This document shows positions 37,309 through 48,004 of a DNA stretch of 64,000 nucleotides, piece after piece; position 1 is the first letter of the stretch; each line of letters starts with the position of its first letter. Location: assembly GCF_003369915.1 (NCBI RefSeq), contig NC_046676.1:22178001-22242000 (forward strand). Direction: 5' to 3'. Source of the DNA: Drosophila miranda (lineage: Eukaryota > Arthropoda > Insecta > Diptera > Drosophilidae). The position numbers and the translations under genes are program-made. The notes under the pieces were generated by a model. It was given only the letters and a program-made list of their open reading frames with translations, was not told where the DNA came from and made no database searches.

Positions 37309-40300
37309 TAAACTACGTTTAATTAAAGATTGTACATAATTACGGCGGTTATTAATGGTCTTTTTTAATGTTGTTCTCGCGTATGGGAGAGAAAACATAA
37401 TATATCTGTACTTCAGTGACAGTTTTCTTATATGTCAGCCGAGTAATTGGCTGTATCTGGAAGTCTGTTTCCATATTAGAAATCGAAGCAACCATAGCTT
37501 TTCCGCTGTCAAATGTTCGCAATTTCCATTCTATTATATTAAACTATTATAACGGCATTTAAGAATGTAAACAACCTACGATAAATATTTGCGTCTGCTC
37601 ATCCTCAAAAAGAGATTTCCAGCTGAAAAGAAGCTTTAAATATGATTTCCACCCAATCTACTAGTGCGAGTGCAGCCTATACATATGTAGTACATAATTG
37701 ATCGGCCTGGAGGCAATGCTATAGCTATGGCAAAGTGGTAGACTCCATGGCGAGAAGCAGACCTTGTCGCAGCAGCCACACAAATAAAATGGCTGTCAAT
37801 GGGATTATGTTGTTAAAAGCAAATAATTGCATTTTAATTAGCAGCGAAATAAGTGCGATAATTGGCCCCCGAGCCCGAGTCCGAGCCAGAATCCGGGGGA
37901 TCGATATTGGATTGTGGCGATGCAGCATGGAATGGGAATGGGAAAGCTGGGACCATCGGATATCGCCGTGTATGCCCGCAGTGAATGAATCAGATGCGGC
38001 TGGCTTTATTAACCATATTATTATTTCATTTCGATGCGTGTCATGCAAATTTTCCATTGGCTGTGACTCGTCTGGACTCCGACTGGCCATGTCCTCTGCC
38101 TTTTGGGCCGTGACACGTAATTAAGCGGTTTTATTTGCGGCTTTGCCGCACATTAATTGGTCATGTTAAATGTGAAATTTTATTTGTGAATAAATTTCTA
38201 TAATTTCAATATAAATATGCGGAAATATGTGTGTTCGGTATGTATTTATTTTCGCCCATTTATGAAAATATTTTCTAGTGGATTATAGATGAACTGATGC
38301 GTGTTTTGGTTGTGTCCTTCTCTGGTTGTTTTGTCACATTGTGGGATTATGTTTTTTGCCAAAGAGTGTTCTGGCAATCAGACCAATTAGTGGCTGCACT
38401 ACGACACAATTCAGACCACGTGGTAATTATTCAGTTAGACAGTTGGCTCCAGCGCTAAGAAGACGTTTGCCCTGGCTTTGAGAGTGCAAACAGCTGTTTA
38501 AAGGCACCACAAAACTACGAAATGTACTCGGCATCTATCCTAATTGTAATCCAATCGGAGGCCATGCATTTCCATTTACCTTTCCGACCAAAAACACTTG
38601 GGACTCCGCCGTAATCTAGCCAACATCTTGCACCCCCCACGGTCCACCCACACAAAACACCACCACAAACAGAAGCCACATCGGATCGGTCCAAGGCTAA
38701 GCCACTGCCCATAAACGGCCCCACGATTATCCACCCAGTTCATCGGCAAAGGCTCTACACCCCACCCACTCTCTCTGTCTCTCTCTCTTTAACATAAAGT
38801 TTTTCCATTTTCATGCGGCCCCATAAAAAATATGGACAAGGGAAAGGGACTCCGACGGCCATCACCCACCGCCTCCCGTCGGCCTTGGGGCCGTTGTAAG
38901 ACGGAGATTTGTGTTTTGGGATTGTGCTCGTCGCTTGCCTTTCCGGATTTTCTTTTGCGATTTTCCCAATCATTTTCGGCATTTTAATGCATGGCATGGA
39001 GCGGGCGCGGGGTCGGTGGCGGCGGAGACTAGGCAAAGCCTACGTGTATCAAAGTTGATTATCGTGGAATATTTTTCAGCATGGATTGAGCAAGAGATTT
39101 GTGGCTTGTGGCCTGACCTGATTTGCCGCCGCTGGCCCCTGGACCTAAGCTTGGGGATTTGCGCCTAGATTGGTCCTCGAATCCCACCTGCTGTGGGTGT
39201 GTTTGCGTGTGTGTGTGTGTGTGAGCCACTTTGATGAACTTGTTGAGGGGAAAACTTTGCTTGTTTTTCCGTTTGTTTTTTTCGAGGAAAATGCAACTTT
39301 AATACCCATGAAAACAATAAACGCCTAATGGAATATGGCCAAAGAACGGAGACGAGTGTAAGAGAGAGAAGTATCCGCAAGGTGCTGGAAATTGTGTGTT
39401 CAAACGGAAGCGGAAACGGAAATCATATGGCACATGGCACTCCACTCCACACACACACGCACACACGGACAGCTGCAGTGGCCATAAAGGTGCCTTGCCT
39501 GGCTTTTATGGCCATCGTGGAAATGGCGCGGGAGTGGGAAAACTTTTCGCCACCCACCAAAAATAAACGCATTAGATTTTCGGAATTGGAATTGCGGTTG
39601 CAGCTGCCGGCGGTCCACATTCCCCAGGAGCTGAATGCCCAGCAAGTCATAAATCAAACACGTTTAATTAAACTTTACGCACGGCGGGGGATCCCAGATC
39701 CCAGATCCAGATCCCAGCCACAAACGTGGCCAAGAAACTTTGACTCCTGAACTAAGTAAAAATGCAATTAGAAATGCCAGACCAAAGACTCAAAATGAAA
39801 AGCGTCCATCTGTAGAGTGCTTTCACAACCATTTCAGAACGCCACCGCTGCCTCGAAACCCTCGGAGAGGACTCTCTCTCAATGGCTGCTGGTCACGTTG
39901 CGGGACGTGCATAATGGTTGCATTCGACTGGTGAATGGCGAATGGCGAATGGCGAACAGCGAAAATGTATAAAGAGTTTCCCCTGCCACAAAGTACCCTT
40001 CACTCCACACGATTCCATGGGACTTGAAGTGCGCTTGAAGGTGGACCATAGCAGGCACCTGTCGTGCGGTTTAGATAAATGTTTCAAATAACCAAAGCAA
40101 TCAGCTGAATTTACCACTAAAAATATATCAGTGGACAAGTAGGGATTTTCAACACTTAAAGCAGCTGTGCCACAGCTGACTTCTCTTCTGAGTTTTCGAA
40201 TGTTTTAAAGCGATTCGGTTTAAGTCCTTGAATATCTTCATGCTTGAGCGAGTATCTGAAAGTCTAGTTACAAGTCTAGTTTTACAATCCATCAGTTTAT

Positions 40301-42713
40301 GTAATGAGTATCCCTGCAGCTTCTCTCTCGATTCCATTATCCCCTTTTAATGCCCCAAAAACTTGTTAAAAGCCCACACAAATACACTTTCAGCGGACTG
40401 TAAATTATGTGGCAAAATGCTTTCTCGCCAGGCCCACCCACCCGCCCTCCCTCTATGCTGCCCCCACCGCCTTCTCCTGTCATGGCAAAGGAAATCACGC
40501 AATAAACTAGCGGCGAAAACAAAACTTTAACTACTTTTTCCGCTGGCCGCAGAAACTCGGATGGGGAAAAACTTTTTTGAAACAATACAATTTATATTTA
40601 TGCGCAGAGGCGACGACGATGACAACGGAGGCAGGACCTGAGAATGAAAAGCTAACCCAGAAAGCGGGAGGCAAAAGAAAATTCGGTTACCTCCCCAAGC
40701 CAAAGAGCAAGCTCAGGCCCGAGCTCCAGTTTCCAGTTTCCAGTAGGCGAGTGTATTTTAAGTGAGGAAAATAACTTGACCGACTTTCATGTGGTTGCCC
40801 CATAGCTGGTGTTGATGACTGCCCCACCACCCGCCTGCCCCCCGCTCTGCATCTCCAGACATCCGACCGACACAAACTTGTCCATGTCTATTTCGGGGCT
40901 TAGTCGGACTTTGCTCTGGAACTATTGGCCCCAAAAACTTTATAACAAATTAATTGCATTTTAAGGGCATGCAAAAAGCAGGGAAGCGAGAATATTTCCC
41001 CCAAAATTGGATCCAGTTCTCGACTATGATTCGGCGGTAGCTAGATATTGTATCAGAAAAATCAATTCTATAACATCATTAAAATCTAATTAGTTTTGCC
41101 CTGCAGCTTGGGGATTATGTCGAAAATCATTTATCATCCGCCAGCTAAAGTACAGTCCCGTCAGAAGGTAAATTGCAGTATCAGCAACTGCTGACTGGGC
41201 AATATTTTGGTATGGTACGGGACTGGGATGGGGACAGAAATTTCATAATTTTCATTACGGTTTATGGCTGCCAAAGGGTTAATTAAATCGAACACAAACA
41301 CACATTACAGTGGCTGGGACGAGAGGGGCTGATGGGCTGACGGGCAGACGGGGCTGACGGGCTGGGGATGCAAATAAACCGGCCACGTTTTCCTAATTAG
41401 TTTCAAAAGAAATCTTGTTTGTTTTCATATTTGGGGTTTCAGACATGTCATGGGCACACCAGCCCGCAATCAATATACTCGCCCGAAAGACTTGGCCAAT
41501 TATCCGCAGTCGGAGTCCCCTACCAGGAGGCGGCCTGGGACTAGGTACAGTCCCAAAAACAATACAATTGCGATTCTGCACGGTCGGTCGGGGAAGAGAA
41601 GGCAGTGGCAGGCAGCTGCTGGGCTATAAGTCGAAGGGAAGCTCATAATGACCCGAAATCCTTTCAGGCCAAATGAAAATTCCCCAGTCGTGCGTATAAT
41701 TGGAATTAATACAAAAAGCAGCTGAGAAATATCGATGTGGAGCAGGTTGACGGAGTAAGATGGTTGAACCCCATAGTCCCATAGCTCGGCCAGATTTAAT
41801 GGACATGTCCTGCTCCTGGGCTCCCTGACTTCCTGCCAGCCGGTGGATGTATGGGGTTCTTCTTCATTAAATTTGATGAGGCCTGCCTCGCTGTGGTCTC
41901 TTCGTCCGTCCATCCGTCCGTCCGTAATGGGGATTACCATACTTACGCATGTACGTGTGTACGTGTGCACGTGGGCACGTGTGTATGTGCGTTTTGTATA
42001 GGATTGATGAGCTTATTGAAAGGCCCAAATCAACATTTGACATATCTGGGATAAATTAACTTACCCCTGCGGTGGGGCCGAGTGAATACATTATGATTTT
42101 TGCCAGCCTAAAACACATAAACAAACAAATATAATATTAAAGTATGCACGCATAACCTCAAACGAACACACACACACACTTACCGCCCGCTGCCGCATTT
42201 CATATTCCCGCAGGAACTTTGTTGTTGCGCAAGAAAACCCATTTGATTAATGGCTTTTAATATTTAATACCTGTTACACTAAGTGAGGAGCAATTAAACA
42301 GCACAAAAACAAACATTTTCTTTAATTATTTTGTAAATTTACGAACAAACAACACGCTTCAGCACTTTTCACGCCTTTGATCGCTGAAATTCACCATAAC
42401 TTGAAATCACTAGCGATCCCTTTCGCACCATTTGGTGAATTGTGTGAGCTAGAGATGCGCGCGGGGCGTCCGGATTGACTCACGATCCTCTTTAATGCAC
42501 AACAGAGAGTTCGGGCTTCACAACCGATTTTTGGACGAGAAATAAAAAAAAGAGCTTCTTATATATATTTGTTTGCATCCAACAATAATTTCATGCCGAT
42601 AGTAGGCCCACCTCTAGCGTGAACCGCTTCTATCTCGCTTTCGCCCACAGCTCTGTGGTGAGTTGAGTGGATCGCTTGCCCAACAGCTGATTGCCTGCTG
42701 CTTGTTTGTTGTT
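37309..42713. other. Intergenic region between the HTH gene and Gr58a
   Basis: No frame with coding character. It holds a CA/GT tract near 39,203-39,222, small GGCGAAT repeats near 39,934-39,957 and ACGTGTGT/GTGCACGTG-type repeats near 41,950-41,990. Nothing else could be supported. Confidence 0.6.
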
Positions 42714-43995
42714 CTAGGGAATTTCCAAGACGCTGTTCTTCAAATCAAATTGATAAAGCACCAAAACGTTCACCAGAGCCGAGAAGAAATATATCAGGCT
42801 CGTTTGCTTGTTGAACACAAAAAGACCGCAGCATTTGTAGGCGGTGGAATGGCAACGCAATTGATCCGAGAAGCGCTCCAACTGCAAGGAAAGAACAGGG
42901 TAATATGTATTGTAAGCAGTGTTCGGAAATCACCTCCAATTGGAACTCCCTTTTGACCAGCTCCAGATCGCTGAATTGACGCAGAATTTCCCCTGTTTCG
43001 AGGCCATTTTGGCGCGTCAGATTATCGACGAGGTTCATCAGGAGCACCGCAGTCCAGTAGTGGGTGACGATCAACGACTCTCCCCACAGCTTGGTCACGC
43101 TAGTGGTATCTATGGAATCGTTGCCAAACTGTACGGCGTGGTACAACAAATTCACATTCGTCACGAACATTTTGAGCAGCAGAAAGGCAATGGTAACATC
43201 AAAGATGCTAAAGAGACTCCGCATCAATCGCTGGCCCTCGCAGTGCAGCTGGAGCAGATGGCCAAGGCTGTGGAGCGTCTGCCTGGCCAGCGATGCGGAC
43301 AGCAGCAGTGCGTTCCGCTCCTCGTGGTGCAGTCGCGAGCAGAGATCCTTCAAGGCAAGATTCACGCGTTCCATCTGCCAGTAGAGGAGCAGACAGATGA
43401 CATACAGCCCGGACATCATGATGCTCACGTAGATGAACTGCAGCATGTGGACGACTACCATTATGATATTGCTGCGCCGCACATCCGTATCGATGCGCAT
43501 CAGAAGAAGCGTGCCGGACACTATGCTGAGATTCAGGACAAAGAACTGCTGACGCAGCAGGCCGCGAATCCTTTTCTGGAGCTCCCTGTAGCCCGAGGGA
43601 TGCAAAGCGCCATTCTCCAGCAGTCGGCATCTATGGCAGTGCCTCGCCAAGCCCTCTCCCAACTGCAGCAGCGGCTCCCTCTTGGTCCACGTCAGATAGC
43701 CGCAGGCAATCATCGCCATTATCCGGGTAACGTTAGTCAGATTGAAGGCCCACTGCAGCACCAGCCTGTCCCTCATGTAGCTCTCGTCGTACATGAACAC
43801 CGGAAACGTGCAGGGCAGCAGAACAATGAGCAGCACATTCAGACAGGCCGTGTATGTGAGGTAGAAGCGACGTTGATGCGATCGCTTACTGAAGTGAATG
43901 CGGTTCAGGTCTAGGTCCAGGCGCAGAGGAGCCGGGAGCAGGCCACTGCCCAGGCCATAACTATGAAAGGTTTTCAGCAGCAAGCCGATACTCAT
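42714..43995 (-). CDS. Gr58a: Gustatory receptor Gr58a orthologue (409 aa)
   Basis: Two exons on the minus strand, 43995-42934 and 42881-42714, joined in phase 0 across a 52-bp intron (GAG|GTGATT … CTTGCAG|TTG). The product has 409 residues from MSIGLLLKTFHSYG; an in-frame ATG at 44,055 would add 20 residues. It is a 7-transmembrane insect chemoreceptor (7tm_7 family; inverted topology with intracellular N terminus is known for the family) acting at the dendritic membrane of taste neurons, ligand unknown. Recognised by PAPLRLDLDLN, FPVFMYDESYMRD, NLTNVTRIMAM, HHEERNALLLS, LKMFVTNVNLLYHAVQFGND and a short last exon with YKCCGLFVFNKQTS. The last-helix signature TYhhhhhQF appears as VNVLVLYQF. 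Length and intron position are normal for the family, and the gene appears intact. It lies head-to-head with Gr58b. Confidence 0.92.
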
Positions 43996-44206
43996 TGCAT
44001 GAACTACCTCGGGGGACGGCTGACTCGCAATTGAATTCGAAGGAAGCCTCCCCACTGTGATAGATAATTGGGATGCGATACGGTAACTGTCAGACCATCA
44101 AAATCTCATCGATGTGTATCCGACTTTTAGCTAATTAATGCTCGTCCCTACTCATGCGGTGCGCGATGGAGCCCCAGAGTAGTTGGTTGGCGGCTACCTC
44201 AACAGC
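43996..44206. promoter_or_regulatory. Shared intergenic region between divergent Gr58a and Gr58b
   Basis: Only 211 bp (151 bp if the upstream Gr58a ATG is used) separate the two start codons, so both promoters and 5' leaders must fit here or overlap. No TATA box is clear. Confidence 0.5.
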
Positions 44207-45437
44207 ATGTTGCATCCGAAATTCGGTCAGGCTCTGCGTGTTGCGTACTACCACGCGCTCGTCTTTGGCCTGATGGGGACCACGCTGCATATTCGTGGCA
44301 ATAGCCGGCTCATCCGCGTGGAGAAGGCTTCTTGGATATATCTGGCCTACAGTCTCGTCATCAGCGGCGGTCTCCTGCTGGACACCTACTTTATGGTGCC
44401 GAAGGCCATCCTGGATGGCTACATTCACCACAACATTGTGCTGCGGTGGAACTTCTTTTTGATGCTGGGCATGCGAATAGTGACTATTGTCTGCTCCTAT
44501 GGTCTCGTCTGGCTGCAGCGTCGGCAACTCGTGGAGCTCTATGTGGATTCGCGGCATCTCTGGAGGAACTACAGGCGCCTACTCAAGCGTATGGTCGACC
44601 AGCAGGACCTAGATAAGCTGCAACTCTCACTGACGAGCCTTTTCTGGCGACAGACCATTGTGGTCTATGGAGCTCTGCTCTGTTCGAGTGTCGTTCAGTA
44701 TCAACTGCTCAGCGTGATTAACCGTCAGAGCTTGACGGCCCTGTGCGCAAGGTTATCCCAGCTCCTGCACGTCCTGGCAGTCAAAATGACCTTCTATGCG
44801 CTGCTCCTGATGCTCGATCATCAGTTCCAGGCGGTGCTCCTGGCCCTCAGGACTCTCAAAAGGCGCAAAGGTGGAAAACAGAAGGCAAAGGATCTACGCC
44901 GCATAGCTGCCCTGCATTTGGACACATATCACCTGGCCAGGCACTTCTTTGGCCTGTACGATGTTGCCAATGCAATGTTGTTTATGAATATGTGTGTGAC
45001 CACCACGAGCATCCTGTACCATGCCGTGCAGTACAGGAACCAGTCCATCCCATCCGACGGCTGGGGTAACCTCTTTGGCAGTGGCCTTGTTTTGTTAAAC
45101 TTGTGCGGGACTCTGATGCTCATGGAAAAGCTGGATCGCGTGGTCAGCTCGTGCAATGTGGGCCAGGCCCTTCGACAGTTTAGCGATCTCCGGAAGATCA
45201 GCAAAGAACTGCAAATGGAGGTGAGTGGTGGGATGCCTGATTCAACTGGAATTGATTCCTTTCTTTCTCTTTCAGTTGGAGATTTTTTCTACTCAGGTGC
45301 ATCGTAATCGTTTGGCTTACAAAATCTGCGGCCTTGTGGAGGTCAACAACTCCACCTGCCTCAGCTACATTGGTTCCATTCTCAGCCATGTGATCATCCT
45401 TATGCAGTTCGATATAAGGCGCCAGCAGATGGAATAG
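44207..45437 (+). CDS. Gr58b: Gustatory receptor Gr58b orthologue (391 aa)
   Basis: Exons 44207-45220 and 45276-45437, joined in phase 0 across a 55-bp intron (GAG|GTGAGT … TTTCAG|TTG), ending in TAG; 391 residues. The start is the ATG of MLHPKFGQALRVAYYHALVF: the frame continues 24 bp upstream only through a TTG and is then closed by a stop. The protein is a 7-transmembrane gustatory receptor with the family's hydrophobic profile. Diagnostic stretches are YFMVPKAILDGY, VLRWNFFLML, VVQYQLLSVINRQS, YDVANAMLFMNM, ILYHAVQYRNQSI and the last-exon YKICGLVEVNN…CLSYIGSILSHVIILMQFD. The C-terminal TYhhhhhQF signature is altered to SHVIILMQF. The gene appears intact and is divergent from Gr58a. Its 3' side abuts the large inverted repeat. 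Confidence 0.92.
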
Positions 45438-45866
45438 GAAGTCTATAGGTGAATAATTACAATGGAATACTGCAGGAAGTAGATAGCATTTATTTGATAC
45501 ATGTTTCGAATGGTTGTAGTTCAGGCAGGTTTCAGACAGATGTGACAGATGGATGGTGATTCTGAGTTCAGTTGAAATTTATAAATAGGAAACTGTAATG
45601 CATACCAACTGTTACTCTATGTGTCTATGTGCTTTCTTCAGTGGACTGTATTGTGTGTGTGTCGGGTTCATGTTCATGAATGCCATCAAAGTTGTTACAT
45701 TTTTGCTACAAACGTTCTATAAACCAAGTATGGCGTCTTCGAAATAAAAGCTTTTTATAGCACTTAAGCTTTTTGTGTATAGCGGATAAGTTTGAAAAGT
45801 CTCCAAATGAATTTCTATCGACATTCGGAAACCGAAAATGCTACGAACATACATATGCTTATAGCA
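45438..45866 (+). other. Gr58b 3' flank
   Basis: Non-coding, with an AATAAAA poly(A)-type signal near 45,743 (GAAATAAAAGC). It runs up to the start of the inverted repeat. Confidence 0.55.
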
Positions 45867-46133
45867 AACATTTTATAAGATATAAGGAAGTCCTATAAAC
45901 CCACGTATCACACCACAGCATCTAAGAGCTGAAGCAACCACATTTTGTAAATAAAGGACGACACTCTGGGTCCACAAATGAGCGAATGCAATATGCATCA
46001 AATGGATTGCCCTGTTAGCCTTAACTAGAGATCAGCAGGAATAGTACTTCGTCAGTGCTCAGGATCTGGGAGACGGAGGGCTGTTCAACCAGTATTCGGT
46101 CATGGAGTTCCTCTCCTGGAGGTCGACACGCTA

Positions 46134-46630
46134 TGGCATTTGTGTCTTGATACACATAATCTTGCCTTGCAGACCGATGATCCGAGTACGTAATGTGGTG
46201 TTTACGGTGTCCTCGAGGAGGCCGTACTGCGGTATCAGTTTGCCAAAGATACCTTTACAAAAAAACCCTGAGTGTCTCCCAATGCGAATCTGGATCTTAC
46301 CTTCGTCTTGTTCCTTTAGGGAGCGGGCTTATCAACGTTCTGCTCGGAAATTTTTCACCATGCCGACGTCGTGGAGGCCGATGATCTAATCGAAGGTGAT
46401 GCACAAATCTGCAGCAGACCCATGGATTGGCTGAACGTACTTCACAGAACTTTCATTTACCTTACCATTTTCTTCAGCGACATTGCGGGATACACGGGTC
46501 GGTGCGACAGCAGCAGCCCTAGGGATGTGGTGAGCATCATGAACAGCTTGTTCAGGATACTTAACACATCCATGGGGCTCCTGCTGGCGCACGGCTCCGA
46601 GATTCCCACAATGTCGCTGAAGAAAATGTA
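46134..46630 (-). pseudogene. Broken guanylyl-cyclase catalytic-domain sequence, minus-strand mirror copy
   Basis: The mirror image of the plus-strand fragment. Read on the minus strand it gives FFSDIVG … SPMDVLSILNKLF near 46,622-46,540, a CITFD.IIGLHDVGMVKNF piece near 46,400-46,335, and IRIGRHSG … IPQYGLLEDTVNTT … GLQGKIMCIKT near 46,300-46,140. The two readings differ at several residues (for example FFSDIVG versus FFSDIAG; GLQGKI versus GLQAKI), so the arms have drifted separately. It is disrupted by stops and frame changes and is not a functional gene. Confidence 0.7.
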
Positions 46631-46960
46631 TAGGGTTTATGATTGATCTGTGAAGGACTTTCAGCCAATCTATGGGTTGTCTGCAGCGATGTGCACCCAC
46701 TTCGACCAGATCAACGGAATCCACGACATCTACAAGGTGAAGAATTTCCGAAAAGTACGGTGATTAGCGCGCCTGCAGAGGAACATGCCGAAGGTAAGAC
46801 CCACATTCGGATTGGGAGGCACTCAGGGTCTTTCTATGCAGATATCTTTGCCAATATGATACCGCAGTACGACCTCCTCGAGGACACTGTAAACACCACA
46901 TCACGTATTGAGATCATCGGTCTGCAAGCCAAGATTATGTGTATCAAGACACTAATGCCA
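46464..46960 (+). pseudogene. Broken guanylyl-cyclase catalytic-domain sequence, plus-strand reading
   Basis: Read on the plus strand the palindrome contains three ordered pieces of a class III nucleotide-cyclase catalytic domain. These are TIFFSDIAGYTG … DVVSIMNSLF (46,464-46,553), the first metal-binding Asp strand; MCTHFDQINGIHDIYKV (46,689-46,739), normally followed by ETIGDAYM but here by KNFRK; and THIRIGRHSG … IPQYDLLEDTVNTTSRIE … GLQAKI (46,799-46,933). The usual F/LGDTVN is changed to LEDTVN and the glycines after HSG are lost. The pieces are in different frames with stops between them; the gap between the first two is the mirror copy of the first. Splice-like sites (TTGTCTGCAG before 46,687; AAG|GTAAGA near 46,793) suggest introns were kept, so this derived from genomic DNA rather than a processed mRNA. 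It cannot encode an active enzyme. Confidence 0.75.
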
Positions 46961-47279
46961 TAGCGTGTCGACCTCCAGGGGAGGAACTCCATGACCGAAT
47001 ACTGGTTGAACAGCCCTCCGACTCCCAGATCCTGAGCACAAACGAAGCACTATTCCTGCTGATCTCTAGTTAAGGCTAAGCGGGCTATCCATTTGATAAA
47101 TATTGCATTCAATCACTTGTAGTCACAGATTGCCGTCCTTTATGCTTTAAAAATTTCGGAAAAACATTGGACAAAAATATTGTTGCTCCAGCTCTTACAG
47201 TCTCTGAGATCTAGGCGATTGACTGTAGTATAAATAAATAAAATGGCTATGGTGTGTTATGTTGGTTTATAGGACTTCC

Positions 47280-47843
47280 TTATATATCTTCGAAGTATAA
47301 AATATACCACTTGTGGCTCGTGACTCCACCCCGGATGTCGCCTCCTTCGGTCAGTGCCTCGCTTAGGGCCATTCCCAGCTGATAATCTGCTTCGTAGAAG
47401 GCCACAAAGAAGAAGTTGGACTCCTCGCCTTCGTCAAACGAACATAGGGCTCGTCCTTTATCTCCCTTAAATGCGGTAGGAGAGTGGCGGCAGGCTGGAG
47501 ACGCTGTCCTCGATCGTGAAGGGGTCGTAGTGTCGCAAGACCCATGCTGTTAAGGTCGATGGTGGCCGATCCGCAGCGCTCCAGATCGAAAGGGGAATCT
47601 GCAGCCAAAATCAATCGAATCCCCAGCTGGGTGGCCATTTGCCCGCCCATATTGCAGACGCGCATCTGGATGAATTGGCTCTTCTGGTGGAGCATCGAAT
47701 CCGCAGTCCGCTCAAACATCTTGGCGGCGCTGCGCTTAGCGTTTTTTTTAGCTGCTGAAGGAGTCGGCCAGCATCAGGAAGAGAAAATGGACGCTCGTTC
47801 GGAACAACAGATGCACTGCAGAGAAAGAATGGCTATTCCTCAT
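47280..47843 (-). pseudogene. Disrupted gene of unknown family with signal-peptide-like start
   Basis: On the minus strand an ATG at 47,843 opens a hydrophobic, signal-peptide-like stretch (SVHFLFLMLADSFSS) that hits TAA after 31 codons at a run of A. Reading resumes one frame over with KNAKRSAAKMFERTADSM, QFIQMRVCNMGGQ, GIRLILAADSPFDLERCGSA. A further frame change lies near 47,540 (HYDPFTIEDSVSSLPPLSYR), and another gives FDEGEESNFFFVAFYEADYQ … LSEALTEGG … YILYFEDI and a stop at 47,280-47,282. Each piece has coding-like composition, so this looks like a real gene of about 180 codons broken by at least two frameshifts. I do not recognise the family. Sequencing error cannot be excluded. Its stop codon lies at the outer edge of the large inverted repeat. 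Confidence 0.55.
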
Positions 47844-47971
47844 AGTATAACAAAAATTAACTGGATGCTTTAGGAATTTTTTAAGCACTTCACTGGATCA
47901 CTGATTTTCCGTTGACAATTACCAGAGGATTTTGCGAGACGAGGTATCTGTGGCCAAGAACGTCCATCGAA

Positions 47972-48004
47972 TGAGGCACAGGCGAATGCTGTTTGCCTTT
48001 TATA
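47972..48004 (-). promoter_or_regulatory. TATA box and initiator of the disrupted minus-strand gene
   Basis: On the minus strand GCCTATAAAAGGC (TATA core at 48,004-47,997) lies 32 bp before the A of a TCATTC initiator (A at 47,972). This is the canonical fly TATA-Inr spacing. Transcription from here would cross the broken reading frame (47,843-47,280) and, unless ended, the inverted repeat. Confidence 0.65.

Larger units (their letters stand above)
45867..47297. repeat. Large inverted repeat (palindrome), candidate hairpin-RNA locus
   Basis: Position n pairs with 93,094-n over the inner part: 46,021-46,040 pairs with 47,054-47,073, 46,471-46,480 pairs with 46,614-46,623, and the centre (46,547) is GAACAGC/TTGTTC. 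There is therefore no net indel over about 526 bp per arm and almost no loop. Identity by eye is about 56/60, 59/60, 53/60 and 52/60 in successive outer 60-bp blocks and about 75% near the centre. Beyond 46,020/47,074 the arms remain alignable out to AAGGAAGTCCTATAAAC (45,884-45,900 and 47,265-47,281) after a net 71-bp length difference. A transcript through it would fold into a stem of more than 0.5 kb. Both arms carry broken guanylyl-cyclase sequence. It lies between Gr58b and Gr58c; no terminal repeats or target-site duplication were recognised. Confidence 0.9.

Noticed and set aside
39328..39750. 140-codon plus-strand open frame
   Set aside because: Reads through CA repeats (His-Thr runs) and low-complexity sequence; no start context, splice sites or recognisable domain.
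42919..43914. 331-codon plus-strand open frame
   Set aside because: Antisense shadow of Gr58a exon 1; its His/Gln-rich product is typical of reverse-complement membrane-protein frames.
46371..46963. Functional guanylyl-cyclase gene
   Set aside because: The motifs are real, but frames are broken by stops, the essential ETIGDAY and GDTVN glycine/acidic residues are changed and the mirror copy interrupts the domain. It was kept only as pseudogene sequence in the palindrome.
45867..47297. Foldback DNA transposon as explanation of the palindrome
   Set aside because: The arms carry cyclase-derived coding sequence, not short subterminal repeats. I see no terminal inverted repeat motif or target-site duplication, so the hairpin-RNA explanation is preferred, though a transposon-assisted origin is not excluded.
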